Below, piece after piece: positions 9,375-17,724 of a stretch of DNA of 64,000 nt (position 1 is the first letter of the stretch; each line of letters begins with the position of its first letter). The notes under the pieces are model-generated. The model worked only from the letters and a program-made list of their open reading frames with translations, ran no database searches and had not been told where the DNA came from. A program made the position numbers and the translations under genes. The DNA comes from a virus. Location: the IMG/VR virus record IMGVR_UViG_3300026459_000010, positions 1 to 64,000 of that record; one strand, 5' to 3'.

Positions 9375-9381
9375 TATTTAC
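9375..9381 (-). promoter_or_regulatory. Late box of the HNH-like gene
   Basis: GTAAATA on the minus strand, 5 nt (TTTTT) before the ATG at 9369. Confidence 0.62.
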
Positions 9382-9435
9382 ACCTTTTCTTCCCCTTTTT
9401 CTGATGTTATAAGAAGGTATTTTTACCTTTTACCG

Positions 9436-9442
9436 CTAAATA
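9436..9442 (+). promoter_or_regulatory. Late box of the sheath gene
   Basis: CTAAATA, 33 nt before the ATG at 9476. The leader contains AGGAG and AGGG, a normal ribosome site. Confidence 0.65.
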
Positions 9443-9475
9443 CTTTGAGTAAAACTATTACCAGGAGAATAGGGA

Positions 9476-12400
9476 ATGGCACTAACATCACCAGGCGTAC
9501 AAGTAACGGTAATTGACGAGAGTTTTTACACACCTGCAGAACCAGGTACAACTCCGCTTATCGTTGTGGCCACAGGACAGAATAAAACAAATGCAGCAGG
9601 CACAGGCACCGCTGCTGGAACATTAAAAGCAAATGCTGGTAAGGCTTATAAGATGACAAGCCAGAAAGATTTGGTAGATACATTTGGTGTTCCGTTCTTT
9701 GAAAAGACAGCCAGTGGATCACCAATCCATGGCGGAGAGCGTAACGAATACGGTCTACTAGCAGCATATAGCTATCTAAGCGCATCGAACGCAGCTTTCA
9801 TTGTAAGAGCAGACATAGATCTTGATCAACTAGAAGCAACAGCAGACGCCCCGGGAGCAAATCCAACAGACGGCGCATGGTGGCTAGACACACAAAATAC
9901 AACATGGGGTATTCAAGAATGGAACAGCGCAACCGTTCCAAACGGTGGACAAAAGTTTGCCGCAAAAACTCCAATTGTTTTATCCGATGACGATACATCA
10001 AAATTAGACGGTTCAGATGTTCCTTTAGCATCAGTTGGTTCTATTGGAGATTATGCCGTAGTTGCAGTATCAACAGGTCCAGCAGCAGTATACTTTAAGA
10101 CTCCTGGAAACAGCGGTGCTGGTGTAACAGCCGGTAGCTGGGTTTTAGTAGGCAGCAATGACTGGGCAGCAAGTTGGCCAACCGTTAGCGGTGGCGCCGT
10201 GACAGCGTTAACAGCAGCAGATACATTCTTAATCAATGGAACATCAGTTGCAGTTCAATCAGGCGGCAGCGTAAGTGCAAGATTATCAGCAACAGCAAGT
10301 TATATTAACGGCTTAGGCATTACTGGTGTGAGTGCTAAAGTAGCAAACAGCAGATTATATCTATACTCAGATGGTTCTACAGATACAGCAGGCGATTCAA
10401 CACTAAGTGGTGCTATTGTAATTGCAACAGGTTCGGGAACCGTTCTAACTGATCTAGGAATTGCAACAGGTACATACCTACAACCAAAACTAGTTCACGC
10501 TCCACACACTTCTGTTCCAACATTTAAGAGAACAGATAATCCTTCAACAAAACAAGGATATCCAACAGGTTCTGTATGGATTAAAACTACAGAGCCAGGA
10601 AATGGTGCTCGTTGGAGAGTTAAGAAATATAGTTCAGCTACACAAGCATGGACAGCAATTTCTGCTCCAATCTATGGAACAACACATTCCGCAGATTATT
10701 ATTTAGATCGCTCAAATGGCGGTTTAGCAATTGACAAAGATTCTTTATTTGTTCAATTTAACAGCGACGAAGAATTTAGTTATTCAACACCAAACGGTAC
10801 TCCGTCAACTGACACTACATTAGAAACTTCTAAATTTAAAATTTGGAGACGTGCTGTTAAAGGTGCAACAACAATTACTTCTAAAGTAATTACTAATGGA
10901 ACACTAAGTGGTGCTAAGACATTTACAATTAAACAATCTGTTGTAGGTGATGCAGCTCTAAGTACAGCAGCTACCGTTACATTTACAGCAGCAGGCGACA
11001 GCACTGATGCAGAAACAATTGCAGCAGCAATTAACGCATTAACATTTTATGACTCAACTGGCTTAGTTGAAATTACAAACAATGTTGAAGCAAGTGTTTC
11101 AGCAGACAACCAGTTAGTAATCAAACACAAAGCTGGCGGCGAAATTAGATTTAAAGATACATCAAGCACAGCATTTGCAACATTATTCAGTGCATCTGCT
11201 TATGTGTTAGATTTAAGCTCAGCAGCACCTGGCGCAGCTGACGGTTATCTAGCAACTTACTGGCAACCACTAGCAACTGCTGGATTTACAGCAAGTGGCG
11301 ATGCTCCATTAAATGAAGCAGAAGACGGCCAATTATGGTTTAACAACGTTTATAGCGATGTTGACATCATGGTTCACAATGGTTCTACATGGAAAGGTTA
11401 CAAAAACGTATTTGCTTCAACAGATCCAGCAGGTCCGTATGTAGGTGCAAGTATGCCAACAACACAACAAGACGGTGTAACATCTCTTGTAACTAACGAT
11501 TTGTGGATCAGCACAGCTGATATGGAAAACTTCCCAACAATTTATCGCTTTAATGATGACATTCAAGGCGGTATTACCGATAAGTGGGTTTTAGTTGACA
11601 AGACTGATCAAGTTTCAGAAGAAGGAATTGTATTTGCTGATGCACGTTGGGCAACTAGCGGCGGCGACACATCTGTAAGTCCAACTCTTGCAGCATCAAC
11701 AATTGTTGATTTATTAAGCAGTGACTTCTTAGACTTTGACGCTCCAGATCCAGCACTATATCCAAAAGGCATGTTGCTATGGAACCTACGTCGTTCTGGC
11801 GGTAACGTAAAACAATATAGAAATAGTTACATCGATGTCACAGCAGACAACGGACGCATGGGCAATGTAAGCATGGAACTATACGTAACAGATCGTTGGA
11901 CAACAGCATCTGGTAATAACGAAGACGGTTCTGGTACATTTGGTCGCAAGGCACAACGTAAAGTTGTTGTTCAAGCACTTAAGAGTGTAATTGATACAAG
12001 TTCAGAAATCCGCGATGAAGAGCGCAGAAACTTTAACTTAATTGCTGCACCTGGATATTCAGAAGTGTACAGCAACCTAGTTAACCTAAACATTGATCGT
12101 GGCATGACAGCATTTGTTCTTGCAGATACTCCATTCCGCTTAAAGAGCAACGCAACAGAACTTATTAATTGGGGTACAAACGCAAACGCAGTAACCGACA
12201 ACGGTGATGCAGGTGTTGTAACTTATGATGAATATTCTGCAATGTGGTATCCAAATGGATTTACAACAGACTTAAGTGGTGTTAATGCAGTTGTTCCTGC
12301 AACACACATGATGCTTAAGACAATTGCACTAAGCGATCAAGTTTCTTATCCATGGTTTGCACCAGCAGGTACAAGACGTGGCGGTATTACTAATGCAACA

Positions 12401-12877
12401 TCAGTTGGTTACATTGATTCTGTATCAGGAGAATTCCAAACCGTATTCCTAAACGAAGGTATGAGAGATGTTCTTTATGACCTAAAGATTAATCCAATTC
12501 CATTCTTTGTTGGCGTAGGACACGTAGCATTTGGTCAAAAAACAAGAGCAAAGAATGCTTCTGCACTAGATAGAATTAACGTAGCACGTTTAGTTGTATA
12601 CCTGAGAAGCCAATTAAACAAACTAGCTCGTCCATACATTTTTGAACCTAATGATAAAATCACTAGAGACGAAATTAAAGGCGCAGTAGAAAGTTTATTG
12701 CTTGAATTAGTAGGCTTAAGAGCACTATACGACTTTGCGGTGGTTTGTGATGAAAGTAATAACACACCATCAAGAATCGATCGTAACGAACTTTATGTTG
12801 ATATCGCAATTGAACCAGTGAAAGCAGTTGAGTTCATTTACATTCCATTGCGTGTTAAGAACACAGGAGAGATTTAA
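9476..12877 (+). CDS. gp18: Tail sheath protein gp18-like, greatly enlarged
   Basis: The N terminus (LTSPGVQVTVIDESFYTP…GTTPLIVVATGQ) and C terminus (the RNEL-VDIAIEPVKAVEFIYIPLRVKNTGEI region) are diagnostic of contractile tail sheath proteins. The protein forms the contractile outer cylinder of the tail. It has 1133 residues against 659 in T4. The surplus lies in the middle, where at least four Trp-rich modules occur (around residues 131, 367, 617 and 675), with cores such as GAWWLDTQ, GSVWIKTTE, GQLWFNN and NDLWIST. The modules probably decorate the outside of the tail. A late box CTAAATA, a 33-nt leader and an AGGAG site precede it, unlike its leaderless neighbours. It is followed after 2 bases by the tube gene. 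Confidence 0.92.
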   Translation: MALTSPGVQVTVIDESFYTPAEPGTTPLIVVATGQNKTNAAGTGTAAGTLKANAGKAYKMTSQKDLVDTFGVPFFEKTASGSPIHGGERNEYGLLAAYSYLSASNAAFIVRADIDLDQLEATADAPGANPTDGAWWLDTQNTTWGIQEWNSATVPNGGQKFAAKTPIVLSDDDTSKLDGSDVPLASVGSIGDYAVVAVSTGPAAVYFKTPGNSGAGVTAGSWVLVGSNDWAASWPTVSGGAVTALTAADTFLINGTSVAVQSGGSVSARLSATASYINGLGITGVSAKVANSRLYLYSDGSTDTAGDSTLSGAIVIATGSGTVLTDLGIATGTYLQPKLVHAPHTSVPTFKRTDNPSTKQGYPTGSVWIKTTEPGNGARWRVKKYSSATQAWTAISAPIYGTTHSADYYLDRSNGGLAIDKDSLFVQFNSDEEFSYSTPNGTPSTDTTLETSKFKIWRRAVKGATTITSKVITNGTLSGAKTFTIKQSVVGDAALSTAATVTFTAAGDSTDAETIAAAINALTFYDSTGLVEITNNVEASVSADNQLVIKHKAGGEIRFKDTSSTAFATLFSASAYVLDLSSAAPGAADGYLATYWQPLATAGFTASGDAPLNEAEDGQLWFNNVYSDVDIMVHNGSTWKGYKNVFASTDPAGPYVGASMPTTQQDGVTSLVTNDLWISTADMENFPTIYRFNDDIQGGITDKWVLVDKTDQVSEEGIVFADARWATSGGDTSVSPTLAASTIVDLLSSDFLDFDAPDPALYPKGMLLWNLRRSGGNVKQYRNSYIDVTADNGRMGNVSMELYVTDRWTTASGNNEDGSGTFGRKAQRKVVVQALKSVIDTSSEIRDEERRNFNLIAAPGYSEVYSNLVNLNIDRGMTAFVLADTPFRLKSNATELINWGTNANAVTDNGDAGVVTYDEYSAMWYPNGFTTDLSGVNAVVPATHMMLKTIALSDQVSYPWFAPAGTRRGGITNATSVGYIDSVSGEFQTVFLNEGMRDVLYDLKINPIPFFVGVGHVAFGQKTRAKNASALDRINVARLVVYLRSQLNKLARPYIFEPNDKITRDEIKGAVESLLLELVGLRALYDFAVVCDESNNTPSRIDRNELYVDIAIEPVKAVEFIYIPLRVKNTGEI

Positions 12878-12879
12878 AA

Positions 12880-13521
12880 ATGGCACTATCATCACTGAAT
12901 AGATTTTCTATTCCACCATCAGGTGCAAACAGCAACACAGCGTTGCTAATGCCAAAACTAAAGTATCGCTTTAGAGTAACATTACTTGGTTTCGGTGTTG
13001 AATCTAGCGTAGAATTAACTAAGCAGGTTCAAGACGTTACAAGACCTAAAGTATCTTTTGAAGAAATGACACTAGATGTTTACAACTCAAAAGTATACCT
13101 AGCAGGTAAGTACTCATTCGAAACCGTTACATTAACACTACGTGATGATGCATCTGGTTTTGTACAAAAACTTGTTGGTCAACAAATTCAGAAACAATTT
13201 GACTTTATGGAACAGGCATCTGCACGTTCTGGTATCGACTACAAGTTCCAAACTAACGTTGAAGTACTTGACGGCGGTAACGGTGCTAGCGAAGCAAACG
13301 TTCTTGAAAAATTTGAAATGTATGGTTGCTTTGTTCAAAATGCAGACTACGGCGAGTTAGCCTACGGTACTAACGAACATGCTACCGTGGCATTAACAAT
13401 TCGTTTCGATAACGCAATTCAGTTTGCAGGAGCAAACGGCTCCGGAACAGATCGTGGTATTGGCGCAGTTGTTGGTCGTACAATTGGCGAAGCTGTTACT
13501 GGACGTTCAGGCGCACAATAA
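12880..13521 (+). CDS. gp19: Tail tube protein gp19-like
   Basis: This 213-residue protein follows the sheath gene by two bases, the standard order in T4-like phages. It has the tube-protein pattern: an early YRFRVTLLGFG strand, then KQVQDVTRPKVSFEE, YLAGKYSFETVTLTLRDD, and a late FVQNADYGELAYGTNEHATVALTIRFDNA. T4 gp19 has 163 residues, so this one is somewhat longer with a Gly-rich tail. It polymerises into the inner tail tube. A rho-independent terminator follows at 13544-13567, so sheath and tube form one strong late transcription unit. Confidence 0.9.
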   Translation: MALSSLNRFSIPPSGANSNTALLMPKLKYRFRVTLLGFGVESSVELTKQVQDVTRPKVSFEEMTLDVYNSKVYLAGKYSFETVTLTLRDDASGFVQKLVGQQIQKQFDFMEQASARSGIDYKFQTNVEVLDGGNGASEANVLEKFEMYGCFVQNADYGELAYGTNEHATVALTIRFDNAIQFAGANGSGTDRGIGAVVGRTIGEAVTGRSGAQ

Positions 13522-13543
13522 TAACTCATTTGAGTCAAAAGAG

Positions 13544-13567
13544 CCCGGAAATATTCCGGGTTTTTTT
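13544..13567 (+). terminator. Terminator after gp18-gp19
   Basis: CCCGGAA/TTCCGGG hairpin followed by seven T. A weaker ACTCA/TGAGT hairpin precedes it. Confidence 0.88.
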
Positions 13568-13572
13568 GTGGC

Positions 13573-13579
13573 ATAAATA
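13573..13579 (+). promoter_or_regulatory. Late box of the tube-initiator-like gene
   Basis: ATAAATA, 5 nt before the ATG at 13585, right after the gp19 terminator. No Shine-Dalgarno is possible in the remaining space. Confidence 0.72.
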
Positions 13580-13584
13580 TTTGT

Positions 13585-14676
13585 ATGGCAAATAAATTTA
13601 CTCGTTTCCTTACAGGTGTCGGTCAAGGTCTAACAAATCCAAAAGGTGTTTGGGGGAATTGGCAACACGCAACTCGTCTGTATATAGACGATACAATGAG
13701 GTTGGCTCCGAGAACCAAGTTCTTATTTTATGTTCGATTTGAATTAGATAAGACTGCAATTAAAGCACCTCAATTTACAAATAGACATGCCGACGAAATT
13801 GGATTCTTAGTAAAATCTACCGACTTGCCTAAGTACACAATCGAATCTGTTACTAAAAATCAATATAATCGTAAAAAAATAATTTACAAAAACTATACTT
13901 ACGATCCTGTTAATCTAACATTCTACGATGACAGCGCAGGAATTATCAATGCACTATGGGCATTGTATATGGGATATTATATTGCTGATCGAAATCTTCC
14001 TGATCAGGCATTTTCTAAAACAAACTATAGACAGACTGAGACAGGATTAGACAACTTCCAATACGGATTTGACAATAACAGAGGCCCAGATTTTATTAAA
14101 AGTATTTCTGTGTATACTATGAGTCGTAGAAGATTTAACGGATACACATATATTAATCCAAAAATAACATCCTGGAGTCACGGTAATGTTGATTACTCGG
14201 CAAGCAGTGAGGCATTAGAAAACACAATGAGTTTTCAATATGAATCTGTTAGATATAGTTCAGGACAAGTAGCCATTGGAAGTCCTAAGGGATTCGCTAC
14301 ATTACACTACGATACCACACCAAGTCCATTAAGTGTTGCCGGTGGAGGTGTTGCAACATTAACAGGACCTGGAGGTGTTCTAGACGGTCTTGAATCAGTG
14401 TTTGGTGCTGTAGGTGATGGTACTGCATTTGGTAGTATCGGCGGCTTCTTAGGAACTGCCATTGCTGCTGCAAATACCGTTAAAAATATCAAAGGTTTAA
14501 GTAAAGACGGACTTAAACAAGAAGCAATTAATATTTTAAGTAGTCCTGCAACAATTCGTGGAGCAATCAATACCGTTGGCGGTATTGTTGGAGCAACATT
14601 TCCAAAGAATTCAAACAATACAGATACCACAATAGCAAGCCCTAAAATAATGGCCGGCGGGGATAACATAGTATAA
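13585..14676 (+). CDS. Tail tube-like protein, candidate tube initiator (gp54/gp19 related)
   Basis: This 363-residue protein has a first 240 residues resembling a tube-fold protein: LAPRTKFLFYVRFELD, VKSTDLPKYTIESVTKNQYNRKK and YDPVNLTFYDDSAGIINALW. The PKYTIES…NQYNRK strand is typical of tube and tube-initiator proteins. The C-terminal 110 residues are Gly/Ala rich and hydrophobic. It lies directly after gp19 but under its own late box (ATAAATA, 5 nt before ATG). I infer a baseplate-proximal tube initiator like T4 gp54 or a second tube protein. The tube-fold family is likelier than the exact gp number. Confidence 0.65.
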   Translation: MANKFTRFLTGVGQGLTNPKGVWGNWQHATRLYIDDTMRLAPRTKFLFYVRFELDKTAIKAPQFTNRHADEIGFLVKSTDLPKYTIESVTKNQYNRKKIIYKNYTYDPVNLTFYDDSAGIINALWALYMGYYIADRNLPDQAFSKTNYRQTETGLDNFQYGFDNNRGPDFIKSISVYTMSRRRFNGYTYINPKITSWSHGNVDYSASSEALENTMSFQYESVRYSSGQVAIGSPKGFATLHYDTTPSPLSVAGGGVATLTGPGGVLDGLESVFGAVGDGTAFGSIGGFLGTAIAAANTVKNIKGLSKDGLKQEAINILSSPATIRGAINTVGGIVGATFPKNSNNTDTTIASPKIMAGGDNIV

Positions 14677-15044
14677 TGTCAACTAATCTACCAGCACCTA
14701 TAATCGAAGATAGCGCAGAAGCTACTAAATTATTTTTTGATCAGTATGGAATCAGTCCTTTAGAATTTTCTGCAAACGAAGTATCAGCAGCAATTGGTTT
14801 TTTTGAGTCAAAAGGATTTTCTGGCCAAGCGGGCACCGCCACAGCATACACATTATTAAACCAAGCTAAAATAGATGGAGTTTCTGTTTTTAAATTATTA
14901 GATACATTAAAAACTTTTGATGGTGTTGAGCTAAGTGCTGTCGTAAGCGAAATATTGAATAATAATAGACGATCAACATCTACACTAGGCTATAGATCAT
15001 TATCTATTAGTAAAGCCGAAATTCTTAGAAATATATCACCGTAA
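14676..15044 (+). CDS. Hypothetical protein of the late structural operon
   Basis: This 122-residue protein starts on the last base of the preceding stop codon (TAATG) and its own stop overlaps the gp4 start the same way, so the three genes are translationally coupled. The sequence has a predicted helical middle (SAAIGFFESKGFSGQAGTAT-AYTLLNQAK) and ends SISKAEILRNISP. I do not recognise a named family. Its position between the tube-like gene and gp4 suggests a virion assembly role. Confidence 0.65.
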   Translation: MSTNLPAPIIEDSAEATKLFFDQYGISPLEFSANEVSAAIGFFESKGFSGQAGTATAYTLLNQAKIDGVSVFKLLDTLKTFDGVELSAVVSEILNNNRRSTSTLGYRSLSISKAEILRNISP

Positions 15045-15484
15045 TGCCTAAATTTGCATCAGGAAGGTTTGAGATGAAAAATCCCGACAAATACGTTGGG
15101 AAAAAAACACCGTTAGCTCGTAGTAGCTGGGAATTTATTTTTATGAGAATGCTTGATGAACATCAGGGCGTTCAAAATTGGGCTAGCGAAAGTATACAAA
15201 TACCTTATCGAGATCCTTTAACAGGAAAATATACCGTGTATGTCCCAGATTTTTTTATTGTCTATGTTGATAAGAACGGAAATAAACATGCAGAAGTTGT
15301 AGAAGTAAAACCGGAAAGTCAAACTAAATTAGAAAGTGTTGGAAAAAGTCTTTATAACCAGGAACAATATGTAAAAAATATGGCCAAATGGGAAGCTGCT
15401 AGTAAGTGGTGTAAACAGCAAGGTGTAAGATTTCGTATTGTAAACGAAGGCGATATTTTTCATCAAGGTAAAAAACGTAGATAA
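15044..15484 (+). CDS. gp4: Head completion protein gp4-like (TnsA/endonuclease-like fold)
   Basis: This 146-residue protein matches T4 gp4 (150 residues): KFASGRFEMKNPDKYVG, the SSWEFIFMRMLDEHQGVQNW segment, the YVPDFFIVYVDKNG strand and VVEVKPESQ. The arrangement E…PDF…EVKP is the nuclease-fold core shared with TnsA-type endonucleases. gp4 (also called gp50/gp65) is required to finish DNA-filled heads before tail joining. The C terminus is basic. It sits just upstream of the small terminase gene. Confidence 0.85.
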   Translation: MPKFASGRFEMKNPDKYVGKKTPLARSSWEFIFMRMLDEHQGVQNWASESIQIPYRDPLTGKYTVYVPDFFIVYVDKNGNKHAEVVEVKPESQTKLESVGKSLYNQEQYVKNMAKWEAASKWCKQQGVRFRIVNEGDIFHQGKKRR

Positions 15485-15491
15485 GTAATAT

Positions 15492-15974
15492 ATGACCAAA
15501 AAACTTGAAGAACTTTTTAATTTAGACTCTGCCGAACCAGAGAAAAAAACAGAAGAATCTGCTCCTGTTGTTTCGCACGAACAAGTTAATTCTCTTGAAG
15601 ATAGCTATAAAGCAGTAGCAGAAATAACCAAAGGGTTACCTGTTATCAAAGAGTTAGAAGAATTAGACGATAAAGAACTTGACAATCTAGCAAAGAAAGC
15701 AGAAGATGCCTACGACGATTTAATGGATTTGGGCATGAATGTAGAAGTACGATACAGCGGCCGTATTTTTGAAGTAGCAGCAAGCATGATGGGCAATGCT
15801 ATTAACGCTAAAACTGCTAAAATTGATAAAAAATTAAAAGCAATTGATCTTCAACTTAAGAAGTATAAGATTGATAAAGATAATAACGAAGATCCAAACG
15901 ATGTGTTACAAGGCCAGGGCTACATCATTACAGACCGCAACGATCTTCTTAAGAAATTGGGTCAAAAGGAATAA
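15492..15974 (+). CDS. gp16: Small terminase subunit gp16-like
   Basis: This 160-residue protein is close to T4 gp16 (164). It has an acidic, disordered N terminus and two long predicted helices. The segment GRIFEVAASMMGNAINAKT aligns in style with T4 gp16 RHMEVFATLMGQMT, the coiled-coil oligomerisation region. It would form rings that regulate the gp17 motor and recognise DNA for packaging. The neighbourhood (gp4 before, gp17 after two structural genes) supports the call. Its stop codon overlaps the ATAAATA late box of the next gene. Confidence 0.8.
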   Translation: MTKKLEELFNLDSAEPEKKTEESAPVVSHEQVNSLEDSYKAVAEITKGLPVIKELEELDDKELDNLAKKAEDAYDDLMDLGMNVEVRYSGRIFEVAASMMGNAINAKTAKIDKKLKAIDLQLKKYKIDKDNNEDPNDVLQGQGYIITDRNDLLKKLGQKE

Positions 15975-15977
15975 ATA
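15971..15977 (+). promoter_or_regulatory. Late box of the gene at 15983
   Basis: ATAAATA, 5 nt before the ATG, overlapping the gp16 stop codon. Confidence 0.62.
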
Positions 15978-15982
15978 TAGTT

Positions 15983-16567
15983 ATGAAGACTTTTAGAGAA
16001 TACCTTGCTGAAAGCAAAAAATCGTACCCTTTTAAAGTAAGGGTAGCTGGCGAACTGCCTGAAAATTTTGAGAAAAATTTCAAAGAATGCTTGGGAGCAA
16101 CAAATCCTACTATTGTAGAAAAATCAAAAACTCCTATACAAGCATCACCCATTGATTTTCCAGAATTAAGTAATGTGGAAGTTCATACATTTGAAGTTGT
16201 TTGTGAATATCCTATTACTGCACCAGAAATTGCAGAACATGTCAAGTACTTTGTACCGGAGAGCCATTTCCGTATTAGAAACGGCGGTGATTCTCACGAA
16301 GCAGACATAGTATTTGTTGACTCTGAGCCAAGTGGTAAAGCTGTTTTAGAAGAACCAGTATTGTCAAACGACAAGATTAAGGTTAAAGATTATTTCGGTG
16401 ATGATTTTAATAAAGGATTTTTAAAAGATCTAGAAAAAACATCAAAGACTAGAAAGAAAGAAAACGGCACACAGGTCGAATACAAATTACCTAAATTTAA
16501 ACAAGACAAGGCGGGTGCAAGCTCACCTATGAGTAAAGTTGATAACCCTAACCCAGTCAAAGGATAA
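15983..16567 (+). CDS. Candidate internal head protein with capsid-targeting leader
   Basis: The first eleven residues, MKTFREYLAES, closely match the T4 capsid-targeting sequence of internal proteins (MKTYQEFIAEA). The LAE followed by Ser fits the (I/L)-x-E cleavage rule of the T4 prohead protease. The remaining roughly 184 residues have a compact acidic N-terminal domain and a basic, Lys-rich C terminus ending in a Ser/Pro-rich tail. I infer a protein packaged in the head and perhaps injected. ATAAATA lies 5 nt before the ATG. The function after injection is unknown. Confidence 0.6.
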   Translation: MKTFREYLAESKKSYPFKVRVAGELPENFEKNFKECLGATNPTIVEKSKTPIQASPIDFPELSNVEVHTFEVVCEYPITAPEIAEHVKYFVPESHFRIRNGGDSHEADIVFVDSEPSGKAVLEEPVLSNDKIKVKDYFGDDFNKGFLKDLEKTSKTRKKENGTQVEYKLPKFKQDKAGASSPMSKVDNPNPVKG

Positions 16568-16570
16568 AAA

Positions 16571-17311
16571 ATGAATTTTCATGAATTGCTAACAAAAATG
16601 CAAGAATTAGACAGGCCAGTTGAAGAGTGCGGTGAGCCAATGAACATGCCTGCTCCAGCAATGCAAACTCCTCCAACGACACCTCCAAGCATGAGTGTTA
16701 ACCTAAATGCTCAAGGCATGGATAATATTGAGGACTTATTAAAGTTAATTACTAAAGTCAATCCTGATACAATTAAATCAGATCCAACTTTACCATCTTT
16801 AACACCTCCAGGTCCTTCTATCGCTAGCATTAAACCAGAATTACCCCCACTAAAAATGTTACCTGACTTTGATAAACCAGGTGATGACAAAATGAATCCT
16901 CCGGGATTACCTGGCCTTGGCGGCGGTGGTGACGAACCAAAAGTTATCGATATCGATATTGACGGTGATAAAGAAAAAGAAGGTCCCGGCCCAGACGGTA
17001 GTCCTGAACATGAAGGTCCAGAAGGCGAAAAACCTGAACCAGAAGAAATGGACGACAAAGAAGAAAAAGACGACGACGAAGATAAAGAAGATGAGGCATT
17101 TGGTAATTCAGTTGGAAGTTCAGAGCCAGAAACTAAAGATGCATCATTTTCAACACACGACGGCAACGATTTAAACAAATCAAAAGGAACATATCCTAAA
17201 GTTGCTGGTGGCGATAACCCAATGCAAAAACAAAAATTTGAGGGCGATTTAAGATCTCAAATTCGTGCAGAACTAATGCAACGATTAGCAGAAGCTAAAG
17301 GAGCGAAATAA
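16571..17311 (+). CDS. Pro/Gly/acid-rich virion-associated protein
   Basis: This 246-residue protein has an amphipathic N-terminal helix (MNFHELLTKMQELDRPVEEC), a long Pro-rich stretch, a Gly/Pro/Glu/Asp-rich disordered centre with an acidic run (EEKDDDEDKEDE), and a C-terminal helix (RSQIRAELMQRLAEAKGAK). Only three bases separate it from the previous gene, and it overlaps the next start. The low complexity explains a long spurious minus-strand frame here. I infer a scaffold-like or linker component of the virion. No family is recognised. Confidence 0.65.
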   Translation: MNFHELLTKMQELDRPVEECGEPMNMPAPAMQTPPTTPPSMSVNLNAQGMDNIEDLLKLITKVNPDTIKSDPTLPSLTPPGPSIASIKPELPPLKMLPDFDKPGDDKMNPPGLPGLGGGGDEPKVIDIDIDGDKEKEGPGPDGSPEHEGPEGEKPEPEEMDDKEEKDDDEDKEDEAFGNSVGSSEPETKDASFSTHDGNDLNKSKGTYPKVAGGDNPMQKQKFEGDLRSQIRAELMQRLAEAKGAK

Positions 17312-17667
17312 TGGCAAGCGTAACAAGAACTAATGGCTTACAGGCAACCGTAGGTACATTGTATTCTCCTAATTGCAACTTGTTTAAGATTCAAGTTCAA
17401 AATAACAGCAACTCTAACATTGATCTTCGCGCAGAAGATGACGCAGTTGACGAAGTAGTAGAAGTTATTGTTAAAGAATTAAATCCTATGGCTTACTTTA
17501 CCGTAGATGCTGCTACAGGGTTAATTTATGTTGTAATGGATAAAAACATCAACGATGCTAGCGAACTACAAACTAGAATTCGTAATTTGGGTTCTTCAGT
17601 AGGTGCAAACGGCGTCGATGTTCGTGGAACTGACGTTACATTAGGTACAAGTTTTACCGTTGCTTAA
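17311..17667 (+). CDS. Small predicted structural protein
   Basis: This 118-residue protein contains VTRTNGLQATVGTLYSPNC, the NSNIDLRAEDDAVDEVVEVIV segment and repeated beta-like segments ending in a Gly/Val/Thr-rich tail. It starts at the stop of the preceding gene and ends just before a strong terminator (17685-17710). This makes it the last gene of the gp16 late unit and probably highly expressed. Size and composition fit a head decoration or similar beta-rich protein, but I recognise no family. Confidence 0.6.
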   Translation: MASVTRTNGLQATVGTLYSPNCNLFKIQVQNNSNSNIDLRAEDDAVDEVVEVIVKELNPMAYFTVDAATGLIYVVMDKNINDASELQTRIRNLGSSVGANGVDVRGTDVTLGTSFTVA

Positions 17668-17684
17668 TCTACAAATATAGTCAA

Positions 17685-17710
17685 ATAGGGCCGCAAGGCC
17701 CTATTTTTTT
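17685..17710 (+). terminator. Terminator before the terminase gene
   Basis: An 8-bp stem ATAGGGCC/GGCCCTAT with a GCAA tetraloop, then a T run. Confidence 0.9.
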
Positions 17711-17712
17711 CA

Positions 17713-17719
17713 GTAAATA
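17713..17719 (+). promoter_or_regulatory. Late box of the terminase gene
   Basis: GTAAATA, 5 nt before the ATG at 17725, directly after a strong terminator. Confidence 0.7.
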
Positions 17720-17724
17720 ATAGT

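Noticed and set aside
9558-10236. Minus-strand frames inside the sheath gene
   Set aside because: Shadows of a strongly supported structural gene.
16711-17178. Long minus-strand frame rich in Ser, Pro and Gly
   Set aside because: It is the complement of the low-complexity Pro/Gly/Glu region of the plus-strand gene at 16571-17311 and has no ribosome site or promoter.
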